This document shows positions 34,110-45,207 of a stretch of 64,000 nucleotides of DNA, piece by piece. Both the position numbers and the translations under genes were made by a program. The stretch is from Kwoniella bestiolae CBS 10118 (Eukaryota; Basidiomycota; Tremellomycetes; Tremellales; Cryptococcaceae), in contig NC_089243.1 in NCBI RefSeq assembly GCF_000512585.2, forward strand, positions 682,001 to 746,000, in the 5' to 3' direction. Each line of letters starts with the position of its first letter. Within the stretch, counting starts at the first letter, position 1. The notes beneath the pieces were generated by a model. That model ran no database searches, was not told the DNA's origin, and worked only from the letters and a program-made list of their open reading frames with translations.

Positions 34110-36263
34110 TTATCGATCTGTGGATAAAGCATTGAGTGATCAGCTGCTGGACATATATAAAAGCTCAGAATGCAGCTGCACTCACAGAACTCATGAGTCT
34201 CGTCAGACCTCTTGACGACTCCCTACAGGATGACGATGGTGTTAGCAAGAAGAGAGAAAGAAGCAGAAGCATGATCAACAATTTCGACAGCAGATGGAAT
34301 GAATTTTGAATTTGACGAGCATTGACGCGTGAAAGCGGTATTTCACGGAGTTTTGTGCAGTGTTGCGTGGATGTGGCACTTTTGCACGGATCACTCACCT
34401 TCCAAGCTTCCTCAAAGTCAACCGGTAAAATGACGTATCGATTCTTCCTCACGGCTGTTCATGCAAATGGTTAGCTATCAACGTGAAGAGGTTCACTTTT
34501 GTCAGAGCTCACCTTGAAGACCCGCTGATTGACAGATGGACGCAATTTGAGCGGAACTCAATTGATCAGGTCGGGAGACGTCTGTACAACGCATCGTTGA
34601 TTAGCACTATCACTGCAATCCCTAAAAAGTCAGAAGGGGTAACACTGACAATCTTCCAAATCAACATCAGGACCAAGGTTCATCTTGGAAGTAACAGTCT
34701 GGAAGATAAGTCTCCTTTCTCTTCGAGATGGTAAAGGCATCTCAATCTTTCTGTCTAATCGACCTGGACGAAGTAACGCCGGATCAAGAGTATCCGCTCG
34801 ATTGGTAGCCATGATGACCTGTTACAACGTATCGATAGCGATCATCAGCTGAGCTCCGTGTGAGGGAGAATCAAGGCGCTATAATAACTGACCTTGACGG
34901 TAGTTTGTTGATCGAATCCATCCATCTGATTCAACAATTCCAACAAGATACGTTGCACTTCTCTATCTGACCCGGTTTGAGCATCGAAACGTTTCGTGGC
35001 GATTGCATCTACCTCATCGATAAAGATGATACAAGGGGAGTTTTCTCGGGCGAGTCGGAAGACATCTCGAACCATACGGGGACCCTGAAGATGGCAATGG
35101 ACAGATGAGCGCATATTCTTTCGCATCATGGTGTACGGTCAGATGACACTCACTTCACCCAAGTATTTCTGTACAAACTCTGAACCGACCACTCGAATGA
35201 ACGACGCAGACGTAGAATTGGCAACAGCCTTGACCAACATGGTCTTACCGGTACCTATGATCGACCAGACCATCAGCTTTGTGCACCAGGAGCTCCCCGG
35301 TTGTGACCTTGCAAGCTGGAAGTATTAGGACACATACCTGGTGGACCATACAGCAAGACACCTCTAGGAGGATCTATACCAATCTTCCTATACAAATCCA
35401 TCTGAATCAAAGGCAATTCGACAGCCTCCCTGATCTCCTGCTTTTGACTATCCAATCCACCAATATCACTATACTTCACATCGGGTTTCTCATCCGCTCC
35501 TAACATCGCTATGGAAGAGTCCGCTTCGGGAGGTAAGATGTCCACTAGAGCGTTGGAATGTCGATGTAAAGCAACGGAAGAGGAGGGTTTGAGGAGTTCT
35601 CGATCGAGGGTGGAGAGGATTCGGACAACGTAGTTTGAGCCTAAGTTATGATGTTGGTTTGTCAGTACCCCGCATAATGGTCTGAGGTTCGAGTCGTAGA
35701 TGATATTGTGATTGAGTCATATATCATCCTCATCTGTGGATGAACTTTCGAGAGAGACGTGAAGTGCAACTCACCAGTAGTAGACCCAACGATACCCCTC
35801 CTCTCATCGACAGGTTCCAAGAACTGTCCAATAACTAGCGGAACACTTTGGATCCTCTTTACTTCTTCCTGTGCTCGCAGAAGCTCTCTTCGGAGGTTCT
35901 GAGTCTCATCTCTGATATATTCCTACATCATATGGGACACACGCAATGTCAGCTATAGTGCTCTTTCGTCCAGGTAGACCGATCATCGCAATGTTTTGGC
36001 AGTCTCGCTTAATGGGGTGTTTGGACCAAAACGTACCTCTTGTAATTCCAAGAACTCTCTATGCCCCTCAAGCTTCTTCCAGGTACTATAAAGTTCCTCG
36101 TCGCTTGTGGGGAGCGAGTTGAGGAGAGCTTGTTTCTCGGAGATCTGAGATGGAAGGGTTGGGTCCTGTTTCGTTCAATGGTTCATGTCAGCTTGAACCA
36201 CTCACTGAGTTGATGACAGTCAAGCTCACCTCGAGTTTGAGATCTATGCCTATTTCTTCCATC
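34110..36263 (-). CDS. RPT3: 26S proteasome regulatory ATPase Rpt3 (PSMC4)
   Basis: The gene starts at 36263 (MEEIGIDLKLE) and ends at TAA 34110-34112, with at least ten exons. The N-terminal coiled-coil is followed by the OB segment (VPLVIGQFLEPVDERRGIVGSTTGSNYVVRIL split by introns). The ATPase domain begins with LPPEADSSIAML and KPDVKYSDIGGLDSQKQEIREAVELP, which separates Rpt3 from other Rpt proteins. Walker A is GPPGTGKT, Walker B is CIIFIDEVDAIA, the pore loop is KYLGE, and sensor and arginine-finger regions are ATNRADTLDPALLRPGRLDRKIE. The tail THEFYR carries the HbYX motif that opens the 20S gate. The last coding exon has only 8 nt (34110-34117) after a 68-nt intron (34118-34185). It diverges from ELF1 across 286 bp. 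Confidence 0.95.
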
Positions 36264-36549
36264 TTAGTGTACGTTGTCTGATGGCTGACTGTATATGAAG
36301 AGTTGAATAGTAAGATAGATGCAAGAGGAGATGTCAAGTTGAGAGTACAGACCAGCATCATCGATGACCGCCAACGCGTTCGTTGAACCCCACAGTCAGA
36401 ACGGAGTTATGTTCAATCTCCGCGTGTCCAACACACTCACAACAACCAGAAAGTGCAGTATATACAAAACGAGAGAGTGATAGGCATGTTCTCCTTTCTG
36501 ATACATACTTCATCTAGCATATCAGACACCAAGATTACTTTGGAGCAAA

Positions 36550-37464
36550 ATGGGTAAGAGAAAGGCAGCCAAGAAGCCACAAGCCAAGAAGAAGGCGGAG
36601 CCATTGTGTACGTCTCTCTCCCTTTCAATAATAAATTAGCTAATAATCTTCCCCTGCTTCTGTAGCAAGCGTATTCAAATGTTTGTTCTGCAACCACGAG
36701 AAAGCAGTGACAGTGAAGATGTATGTTGACTTCTCTCATGTACATCCCAATCAGCTGTTCGGTATCTGGTCATGGCGTATGTCAGGCTGACACTCATTGT
36801 CGGGATGGTTTAGTGATAAACAATCAATGTTCGGTCATTTGACATGTAAAGTATGCGGTCAACGGTTCACCTCACCTATAAATTGTGAGTCGAGGATCAG
36901 CTTCCCCATCAGTCGGATCTTCACTCAAGCTGATACGAATCTTCGATGACAGCCTTGTCTGTACCTGTTGATGTGTATTGCGAGTAAGCTGAGAAGTCTT
37001 TGATTATGTGCAGACAAAGATTTAGCTGATTCATCCATGTATAGTTGGGTAGACGCATGTGAAGAAGTCAGGGCGAAACAACCTCCCAAGCAGAGGTGAG
37101 TCAACATCTCCCGATTACTCTGGTCGTGACGGTACCTCCTTAATGTCTACAATTTGTCGAATTAGATATCGATAATAACAATGACTGACATCTGCTCTCT
37201 CTACACAGACCTGTCAGAGCCCCCTCACCCCTAGCTCACGGCCGAGGTGGAGGCGTCTCATTCGACGTCGACAAACCGACGCAGGAGGTAGATGAAGATG
37301 CGGAAGGTGAAGAAGAAGAGTACGATACTCGTACGAAATCTACCAGACGAGAAGTAGATGAAGATGACGTGGATGAGGATGAGGATGATTTGGATGATGG
37401 TGGAAGACGAGAGAAGAGGAGGAGGGTGAGGGATGATTATGATGATGAAGATGATGAGGATTGA
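36550..37464 (+). CDS. ELF1: Transcription elongation factor Elf1 (ELOF1)
   Basis: Six short exons; the first is 36550-36607 and the last ends with TGA 37462-37464. The basic start MGKRKAAKKPQAKKKAE is followed by the four-cysteine zinc ribbon: FKCLFCNHEKAVTVK, then LTCKVCGQRFTSPIN and the conserved VPVDVYCDWVDACEEV. Elf1 travels with RNA polymerase II, helps passage through nucleosomes and aids transcription-coupled repair. The C-terminal extension is long and strongly acidic (EVDEDAEGEEEEYD, DDVDEDEDDLDD) with a basic patch REKRRRVRDD, longer than in animals but usual for fungi. The first splice uses GTACGT and joins to give PLSSVFKC. Confidence 0.95.
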
Positions 37465-37711
37465 TCTGATGTTGAGAGAGAGATATCTTGGAGTATGGGG
37501 GCTACCTGGGTGAGATGTGAGAGACAGAGAGATTCTTGTATTTGTATGTAAAGTATCATCATCATGACATGTCATTACACAGTTCAACAGCGAGAAGAAG
37601 TAGCACGATTACAACAAAGCAATATATAAGAACAGTGAAACAAAGGCATCATACCAGGAGACATCATAGTGCAGCGGACGATAGTGTTAATTGGAAGTAC
37701 AAGTCCAAGTG

Positions 37712-39078
37712 TCATGTTTGCGTACTTTCCGACTCCAATTTTGGCTTCACACCCAACGTCTTGAACAAATTAGGCTGAGACTATCACCACTCAAACATGT
37801 CAGCTCACTCGAACTAATTAGATGGAAGATTTATCTCACAGGATCTTCAACCATCCCATAACCAGCTTCCGACAACTTCTGACCTTTTTCAACAGAGTCC
37901 AAGATCCCTAGGAGACATCAACCAGTATCAATTATAAGCTTGTCATCCCCGTCCAGCATGATGGCTTCAAACCGAAGAAGAAGAAGCTTACATTCAACTT
38001 TTACAACTTTCGCACGTCTACTTGCACCCCTCGTACCCTGTCCATCAATATGTTTTTGAGTCTTGGTTCCGGACAACCCGCCATTGGCTATTATATGTGT
38101 ACAAGACGATGATTGAAGTGGTCTGTTGTTTCATCATATACCAAATCAGCTCGATCAAATCATCCTACCACATGTGTTTATATATGGTTGGCGCAGGCAG
38201 GGAAAGTATAAACCATGACATACGCCAATCTACCTCCATTACTTGATATCAGATGCTGCACCTGCAAATTCGATACTTTAGGTCCGGTCGATCCGTTCAG
38301 GTAGACCACGCAGCCTTTGAATATGTCCGTTTGCTACACATCCGACAAAGACTATATCAGTACCAATCCAGATCTCATCGAAGAGGACAGCGAAGATGGT
38401 GTTGATGGACGGATGGGATAAAATGAGAAGGTAAAAGTGTACACACCTTGACTCTCGCTTGATCGTTCATCTGCGCAGATCGGACTTGCCAATATGTCCA
38501 TGAACCCTCGCTTCCACCTCCACGATTGGACTGTTGATGTCCCGTAGAGCTCGAGACGAAGTGATCGGTTCTATAATAGGATATTGTAATGATCATCAGT
38601 TTCAAGGTAGCGATGGTAATCCAGTACCCTCCCATAGTCGACATATCACAATATCACCCTCTTCGACTGCTAGTCTTGTATACAGAATGGTAGCTCACCT
38701 AGAGTACAAATCCGAGTTGGTAATAGGATTCACATCACTCCCTCTACTACTCAACATCCTCTGCGTCACCATCGATCTACTCTTCCTCGATAATTCCAAG
38801 CGTTGATCCTCTGTAGCTTTCCTTTTGATCTTCTCCTCGACATCTCTGGATCTCCACGCTGAGGTCGAAGGGGGAGCCTTTGACTTGCCTTTGACATCAT
38901 TACGTTTAGATGATGAAGACGAGGAAGCGGTTGAAGACTTGATTGAGGAGGAGGGTCCAGATTCAGATTTGGGTTTTGTCGTCGATCCTTTTAAGCCCTT
39001 TGATTTGAGGTAGGACGAAGTGGGTGATGAGATGGGTATGATCTCCTGAGAGGAGGATGGTGAGAGTGGAGTGGGCAT
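37712..39078 (-). CDS. Small BRCT-domain protein
   Basis: The gene starts at the ATG at 39078 (MPTPLSPSSSQEI) and ends at TGA 37712-37714, with about seven exons. The N-terminal half is Ser/Lys-rich and disordered. A central helical part (AWRSRDVEEKIKRKATEDQRLELSRKS) precedes one BRCT domain: IFKGCVVYLNGSTGPKVSNLQVQHLISSNGG, LSGTKTQKHIDGQ, and KVVKVEWILDSVEKGQKLSEAGYG. The phrase FKGCVVYLNGST is most like the N-terminal BRCT of the translesion polymerase Rev1, but no polymerase domain follows; the next gene is unrelated. It is probably a nuclear repair or checkpoint adaptor. An upstream in-frame ATG at 39171 is less likely because it adds an odd hydrophobic leader. Confidence 0.8.
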
Positions 39079-39413
39079 ATCTCGTTTATATACATATGTG
39101 AGAACAATATAAAACGCAGGATATGAGTAAAGAGAAAGAGAAAGAGAGAAGGAAGGAAGGAGATGAAACACTGAGTTTTGACTTTTCCGGTTGACTCAAC
39201 CGATCACTCTCTCGATCATCATTCGAAAACATTACAAGATGCCAGTGGACGCGACGCGTATAACTTGATGAGTGGCTTGTCCACCTATACCCATAGCATC
39301 TAAAGCAAATCGTCAATACATAAACTTCTCATATTCGTGTAGATTACATGGTCAAGTATTCCACCTCCCATCCACTAATCTCGCAAGACCCAGAAATCCC
39401 TTTCATGTACTAA
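39079..39413. promoter_or_regulatory. Promoter region of the BRCT gene with ACGCGT
   Basis: 335 bp between the alpha/beta hydrolase stop and the BRCT start. It contains the palindrome ACGCGT at 39254-39259, which is the core of the MluI cell-cycle box bound by MBF in fungi. About 16 such hexamers are expected by chance in 64 kb, so the call is weak. Confidence 0.3.
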
Positions 39414-42400
39414 TCATCTCCCCCTCGCATCCCTTCCTAGACTCTCAAAAACATCCCACATAACCCTCAAACTCGTCATCAACCCATGACCCTCATTCCC
39501 CTTTACAATCAATTCCACATCACTCATAGACCTCTCCATCCACCTCATACTCTTCTCACTGATCTTATCGTCCAACGATCCATAAAAAACTTTGACTGCC
39601 CCCGTATAATCCGTATAACTAAACCCCCATTGCCTATTATCTCTATTTAATACTATCGATAAAAGGTCAGAGGTGGTTCCAGGTTCGCACTCTGCGTGAG
39701 AAGCTTGCGTTAGGGCCGTGGTGAATCCCTCTCCGGTGGGTGCGCTCGAAGATCCATAATCATAATCTGCGGAATCACTGGTCCCTTTAGAATCGGGCGA
39801 AGAAGAGGATGAAGTCGTATATGATTTAGCACGGAGCAGAGCCGATCGAGCGATAGGTGAAGTAACGAATCTTGAGTCAAGCGAATTGGACGACCTCAGA
39901 TCGAACCCTTCACTGTGGTATATATCCAGCTCTTTCCTTACATCTTCGTCTTTACCTAGACCCAAGACGGAAGACGATCTAGCCTTGCTCTCTTGGGATA
40001 TACTCATACTCATACTGAGTCTGGATGTTGGAGTTCGCAGGGAGCTGCTAGTTGACGTTGAAAGAGAGTTTTCGGAATCCTGTCGAAATTGAGAGGCGAT
40101 TCTAGGATCTTTCGTAGGTGAAGCTGATCGTTTGATCCCACTCTGGCTCGATGGTACTGATGCTGGTCGGTCTTCATTCCTGGTATCGCTGGGTCTTCCA
40201 GGTATCAAGATCTTCTTGGAACTCCTCCTCATCAACCCAGGAGAAGTTTGCGGTCTCGTCAATTTCCCTGGCGAACCCAACCTTGAGTCTCGGGTAGATC
40301 TCAATATCGATGTCCTCCTTTCTCTAGATCTCCCCGGACTAATACCGTCTAATGGATCTTGCTCGTCCGCTTCCTCAGGTAATGGCGTATTGGTCCTGGA
40401 AGAATCACCGCTAGACACTGGTGCGCTCGCATTGTGAGATATCGGCTTATGTTTCAGCGGAGGCGGTTTACCAATAAGGTACGATTGTAATTTCCATTCT
40501 GCCGCTGTTGCCGATTTGATCACTGTCTTGGGAATGTACTTGAGCCATTTGTAGCCTACGTTATCACACCATCGCCCTTGTCAGTATCGTTTTTCGCCTA
40601 CCAGATCTAGATGAGAGGGAAACACCTTACTCACCTCCATCGATATCTGCCCCGACCCACGGAGCCAGCAGATGGACCTTTCCCTTTATCCTCTCCTGCA
40701 TCTTCAAAGCGGTCGCCATGGCATAAGGCGCCCCAGCAGAATGAGCCAATACCTGAAACTCCCTCACACCTAATTGATCCAACACCCTAATTACCACCTC
40801 AGCCCAGTCCAGCGGATTCCGTTTATCCGAAGGCACTTGATCGGTCTTTCCAAATCCCCATCTATCTATACATATCAATCTCAAATTGAAGGTCTTGGCA
40901 ATATCGTCGAAGAGCGCTATCAAATACCTGACACACCCCAATCCTAGAAACACAATGACAGGCTTGCCAGATGGATTACCCACCTCTGCTAGGGAAACAT
41001 GAAGTGGTTTCTCGGGATATGGTCTTGGTAAGGTGACTATCCTATTGAGATGGGTCGATCTGAGGTATACCGCGTAAGATAGATTCTGAGCTTCGGTCTC
41101 AGCCTGGGATTGAAGAGCGATGAGACTTGATTCAGGCATGCTCTTCCGTTTGGATAGCTTGTTATTCCCATTTCCTCCTCCCACCCTGGTGGGCGTCATA
41201 GGTCGAATGGAGGATCGTCTTTCAGAGGATATTTGGAAACTTATCCTTTTACTTGAACTTGGTGCGGAGGAGGTGGATGTTATAGTAGATGCTTTTTCCA
41301 GTTGTTCCAGTTGATCTAATAGGGCAGAAGTCATTTTCGCTTCTCGCGAGAGGGATTCGAGACTCTCATTCTCATTTTTACTCGCTTGGATAGGAGTGGA
41401 TTGAGTGTTACTGGGTCGTTTCTGGGGAGCGTTGTGTGTACTTTGCGAGGTTCGTAATATCGGCTTGACATTAGGTAGACTGTTCGTACGCAATGGACCT
41501 GATTGCGTTGTGGATTGGAGGAAGGAAATCTTGCGGCTTCTAGCAAGATCATTTCCTGTGTCTTGTACGAGTGGAGATCGCTGAGGGGATGCGACACCAT
41601 CGCCTGTGGTGATGTCTTTCCTTGGATCGTCATTGTGTATCGGTCTTCTAATCTCATCGTCGAGTTCTTTCGGTGTCTGACTGAGCACATCCATAGACTT
41701 GGGTCTTATACTAGCCAATCTAGGTCTAACCTCTTCTATTTCCTTCCTCGCCTTCTCTTTAACCGCATTCTCGGCGTTCGTCACTCCCGGCGAATGTTTT
41801 CTGATTATATCGTCTATGGACAATATCGGTGTAGTAGGCGTTCTGGCAGGTGTAGAAGGTGTGACTGGGGTAGTGGGTGTTGTAGGGCTAGGTAAAGGTA
41901 TCAAAGCGATTTTCTCAATCTTACTCGTCGGAAAAGGTGTCGAGGCTGTCGATTTCGTGCTGACTTTTTCACTCCTGTTACTTGCTTTCCTTGTTCTTTC
42001 CGAACTCCTTCGTTCTCTCTGAGGCGGCTGGACCACCTGTAATCTCATGGACGTCGATCTATCCTTCTGACGATAGCTCTCCTCGTTCCACCATTCATCG
42101 TCTTCCCCACTTTTTCCTTCATCAGAATCGGTATCTATGCGGTAACTTCTTCTTCGATTGGCAGCTATCACCTGCGCTGCACTTGGTAAGTGCGATAGGT
42201 CGGATGAGGAGGGACCGAGAGCTTCAACGAGGGAATCTATCACTTCTGTTGAGACTGACCCTGCATTTGATCATCTATAGAATCAGCTCACTGAACGATG
42301 GGCGGACCAGGTATGAATACCACCAATGATATTGGAACTGGAGCTGGGGAATCGTCCTGCTTGACAATCTTGAAAATGGAGATAGTAGAGAAAGTGCTCA

Positions 42401-42786
42401 CAGAACGGCTGTCCATACGGACTATTATCACTCTCACGTACATTCTTAACCCGCTCTTTCCCATTCCTCTCTGACCGCTTTCGATTCCTCTCAACCTCCT
42501 CGGCCCAACTTCTCGTCCTCTCTAAACTCTTCCTCCGCTTCAATCCCTTCTCGTGATCCCTCTGGTCGTCATCATCTATCCTGATTGACGGTAGACCATC
42601 CCCTTGTGAGGGGTGGGGTATCGTAAGGGAAGGTGGGTTGGAAAGGTGCGGTGAGGGTGTTCTAGGTGGAGTGGTGGTACTTTCCCTTGGGGCTGTTGAG
42701 CGAGTTGAAGGAGTGAGGGAGGTACGATGGGATGAGCCTGAGTGAGGGCGGTCGAGCTGAGTGGGACGTCGGGGAAAGGTTGTCAT
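39414..42786 (-). CDS. Alpha/beta hydrolase with large disordered regions
   Basis: Exons run from the ATG at 42786 to about 42405, 42262-40636, and about 40556-39414. The N-terminal 500 residues are Ser/Thr/Pro-rich and disordered. The hydrolase core then reads VSLAEVGNPSGKPVIVFLGLGCVRYL, LRLICIDRWGFGKTD, and the nucleophile elbow VLAHSAGAPYAMA (Ser in H-S-A-G). After WLKYIPKTVIK and EWKLQSYLIGKP comes about 250 residues of low-complexity Ser/Arg/Pro sequence. The fold then resumes with SDLLSIVLNRDNRQWGF, VKVFYGSLDDKIS (likely catalytic Asp) and VELIVKGNEGHGLM (likely catalytic His). The triad therefore looks complete. The substrate is unknown. The 3' end is DVFESLGRDARGR. Confidence 0.8.
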
Positions 42787-44347
42787 TGAGTCTTATGGTG
42801 AGTGTTGTCGGTGCCCTCGGGTAGCCGAACAAGATGTTGATGATTGTTCCTCGAGCTCGTAATATCTCTTCTTGCATTGAGCTGGGTGCTGATCTTACTG
42901 ATGTATACACGTTTGTCGAGTTCCTGCGTAAATTTGATTATCCAGTTGCCATGCAGTTCTACTCTCCTTTATCACTCAGCGATAGCTTGTATGTGTACAA
43001 CAGATCAAATGAGATCCCTTTGATCAGTGGTGCCAGTGACACAAAGATATAATTCCAGTATGTGTCGTATGATACTTTTCTAGCTTGATCACACAGTAAG
43101 CTATAAGTGGGGTACTAGTTGTAGTAGTCAGGTCAACGATGAGATCAGTCCTAGCCGTCAATACTTTCAAATGCACAAGATGAAAGAAATGGGTTATAGC
43201 ACTTAGCAATGAGTACCGAGCACTGACCATATGAAATTGTTTCGGATATCCACTACTCCACTGTACAGAGTACACATGTGTATGATGGTGAGCACGGTCC
43301 CATCGTTTGGGTTCCTGACTTTGTACACTTTGATATCCGTGTGGTCCATGTGTTATAAGTTATCAATCCGAGCCGAGGCAGCCTTCCTTTGCGTGACTCG
43401 TATGTCATCTTCATACACAGCTTTGTTGACTTTGAGCCGTCTCAATCTCAACGCCGTAATGGGGAGCAATGATGCTCGACATGAGACATGAGCATCACCC
43501 AGCACGATCAAGTACGTCACGGACAGATCAAAGTAAGTGTTCACCCGAAGGACGCCGACCTCCACTCTACCTGACCACTCCAGATTGAGATATTCAAACA
43601 GGGATAAAAAATCGACCGAGCCTCAACACCTTCAACACATTCATGGCATTCTCGTTCCCTCACGATACCACCGTTTCACACTCTCACCAATCTCAAAGTC
43701 AGATGCCTCTCTAGATGTTCAGGAAGTTTGGCCATCGACCCCACCCGTCTGCGGCGCAGCTGGGCTATCACTGACCATACTGTCCGGGATTGTCTCGCCA
43801 GTTGCGGAGTGATGAGGGAATCTCTCACTCAGATAGCATCACCAAGAACCTTCTCATCATCTGCCATTATCCGGGAGAGTGGAATGTATAAGATCGTCCT
43901 TTCGACAAAGGATAGTATTGATACGCAGTACCAATCCTCTCCAAAGGTACCAAACGTGAACTCATCAGCCCAGCGAAGCATCCCTTTGCCCGATAATCTC
44001 ACACTAACCGAAGATACCAAAGTCACACGTCACATGAAAAGGGAGATAATACAAAGGAATAGACCGACTGGGGATAACGATTAGATAATATTCCCATGGA
44101 AACTCCCTACCAATGCCCATGCGATCAATCCGAAGGTAAGGAGAAGCTATTCTGCGGATGGTCCAGAAATGATAAGGTGACTTGCTTTGTCCATCTTGAA
44201 AGTCGAAAGTCAATTATCTGCCTATAAATACCTTCATCAATTCTGTCCAAAACTCTTGTCATTCGATCTCTTTATTCCATCAACATCCACATATTCCATT
44301 GTCTACCTTGCCCAACAACAACAGAACCAACTTATCAACCAACCAAA
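42787..44347. other. Intergenic region, divergent promoters
   Basis: 1.56 kb between the alpha/beta hydrolase start and the secreted repeat protein start. A weakly coding-like stretch lies at 43640-44084 but lacks a convincing start, splice partners or domain. A TATA-like element is at 44223. Confidence 0.55.
44223..44230 (+). promoter_or_regulatory. TATA box of the secreted repeat protein gene
   Basis: TATAAATA lies 125 bp upstream of the ATG at 44348. The leader between them is C/A-rich and ends CCAAAATG, a good fungal start context. Confidence 0.6.
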
Positions 44348-45207
44348 ATGAAATTCACGCTCGCTTTTGGTGTTATCACCCTTTTGGCTTCCACTGGTAA
44401 GTCCCGCCTGATCTTTTTCACCGTCTCTTGCACCTTGTTCAAGACTAATACCAACATGTGGCAGCCGTCAATGCCATCCCGGTCCCTATGACCTCCGAGA
44501 CCCTGGCCCCTGCACCTACTACCGAGGAGGCCGCCGCTCCCACCACCTCATCGTCCGTTCCCGCAACCACCGAAGAGGCGGCAGCACCCACAAGCTCCAC
44601 TCCCGTACCCGAAACCACCGAGGAGGCAGCTGTCCCAACCACATCTGCTACCATCGTACCCGTCGAGACCCCCGTCGAAGTCACCACACCAGGAACCACT
44701 TCCGCCGCCGCTGTACCCGCTACTACTCCCTCCACCCCTTCCTCTGGTAGCTCAGGCGGTGAATCAGGTGATAATGGCGGTACACCCGTCCCGTCCTCCA
44801 CTCCCTCGGAAGGATGTGAGGGAGAAGGATGCGATACCGGTTCCAGTCCGGGATTCGAACTTCCATGCGACGAGTTCGGAAATATCATCGGTAGTATTGG
44901 TAGTGGCTCCACACCCAGCTCTGGCAGCGGATCCTCCCCGATTGGAGGAGGAGGTAAAGGGGGCTTCGGATTCGATTGCGACGAGTTCGGTAATCCTATC
45001 AGCGGTAGTGGTTCTTCGCCAAGTGGTGGCTCTTCCTCAAGTGGCAGCTCCTTTCCAAGCGGCGGTAAAGGTGGCTTTGGTGGGGATTGCGATGAATTTG
45101 GAAACCCCATCAGTTCTGGATCGGGTGAAACAGGCTCATCCTCTTCACCTACCACTCCTCAAGAAGGATCTACTCCTCCTGCTGGAAATGGCGAGGAGGA
45201 AGGTTAA
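44348..45207 (+). CDS. Secreted Ser/Thr/Gly-rich protein with two tandem repeat arrays
   Basis: Two exons, 44348-44396 and 44465-45207, give 263 residues. The signal peptide is MKFTLAFGVITLLASTGAVNA, split by the intron, and the following protein is secreted or wall-linked. The first half has three copies of a 16-residue Thr/Glu/Ala unit starting TTEEAA. The second half has three copies of a 37-residue Gly/Ser-rich unit that each carry a single cysteine in CDEFGN-I/P-I. A CEGEGC pair sits between the arrays. The N-terminal array is a likely target for O-mannosylation. No GPI signal is visible at the C-terminus (GNGEEEG). I do not recognise the family. It is followed by the MFS gene on the same strand. 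Confidence 0.85.
44518..44661 (+). repeat. Coding tandem repeat, 3 x 48 bp
   Basis: Three in-frame units start at 44518, 44566 and 44614. Each begins ACC/ACT-ACC-GAG/GAA-GAG and encodes TTEEAA(A/V)P followed by a Ser/Thr/Pro spacer. Confidence 0.9.
44866..45198 (+). repeat. Coding tandem repeat, 3 x 111 bp (CDEFGN units)
   Basis: The CDEFGN codons start at 44866, 44977 and 45088, an exact 111-bp (37-residue) period. Spacers are Gly/Ser-rich and include GGKGGFG before copies two and three. Confidence 0.9.

Noticed and set aside
35687..35700. GGTTCGAGTC, a tRNA B-box look-alike
   Set aside because: No paired T-stem, no A-box at the right distance, and it lies inside an RPT3 intron.
39254..39259. 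ACGCGT as proof of MBF control of the BRCT gene
   Set aside because: About 16 such hexamers are expected by chance in 64 kb and I see several others with no relation to cell-cycle genes, so it is kept only as a weak hint.
43640..44084. Possible small plus-strand gene in the 42.8-44.3 kb gap
   Set aside because: The longest frame lacks an ATG, an upstream candidate start (MAFSFPHDTT) runs into a stop, and no domain or clear splice pair is seen.
44445..45155. 236-codon open frame on the minus strand, Pro/Glu-rich
   Set aside because: It is the antisense shadow of the repeat protein gene; its openness follows from the codon bias of the repeats on the plus strand.
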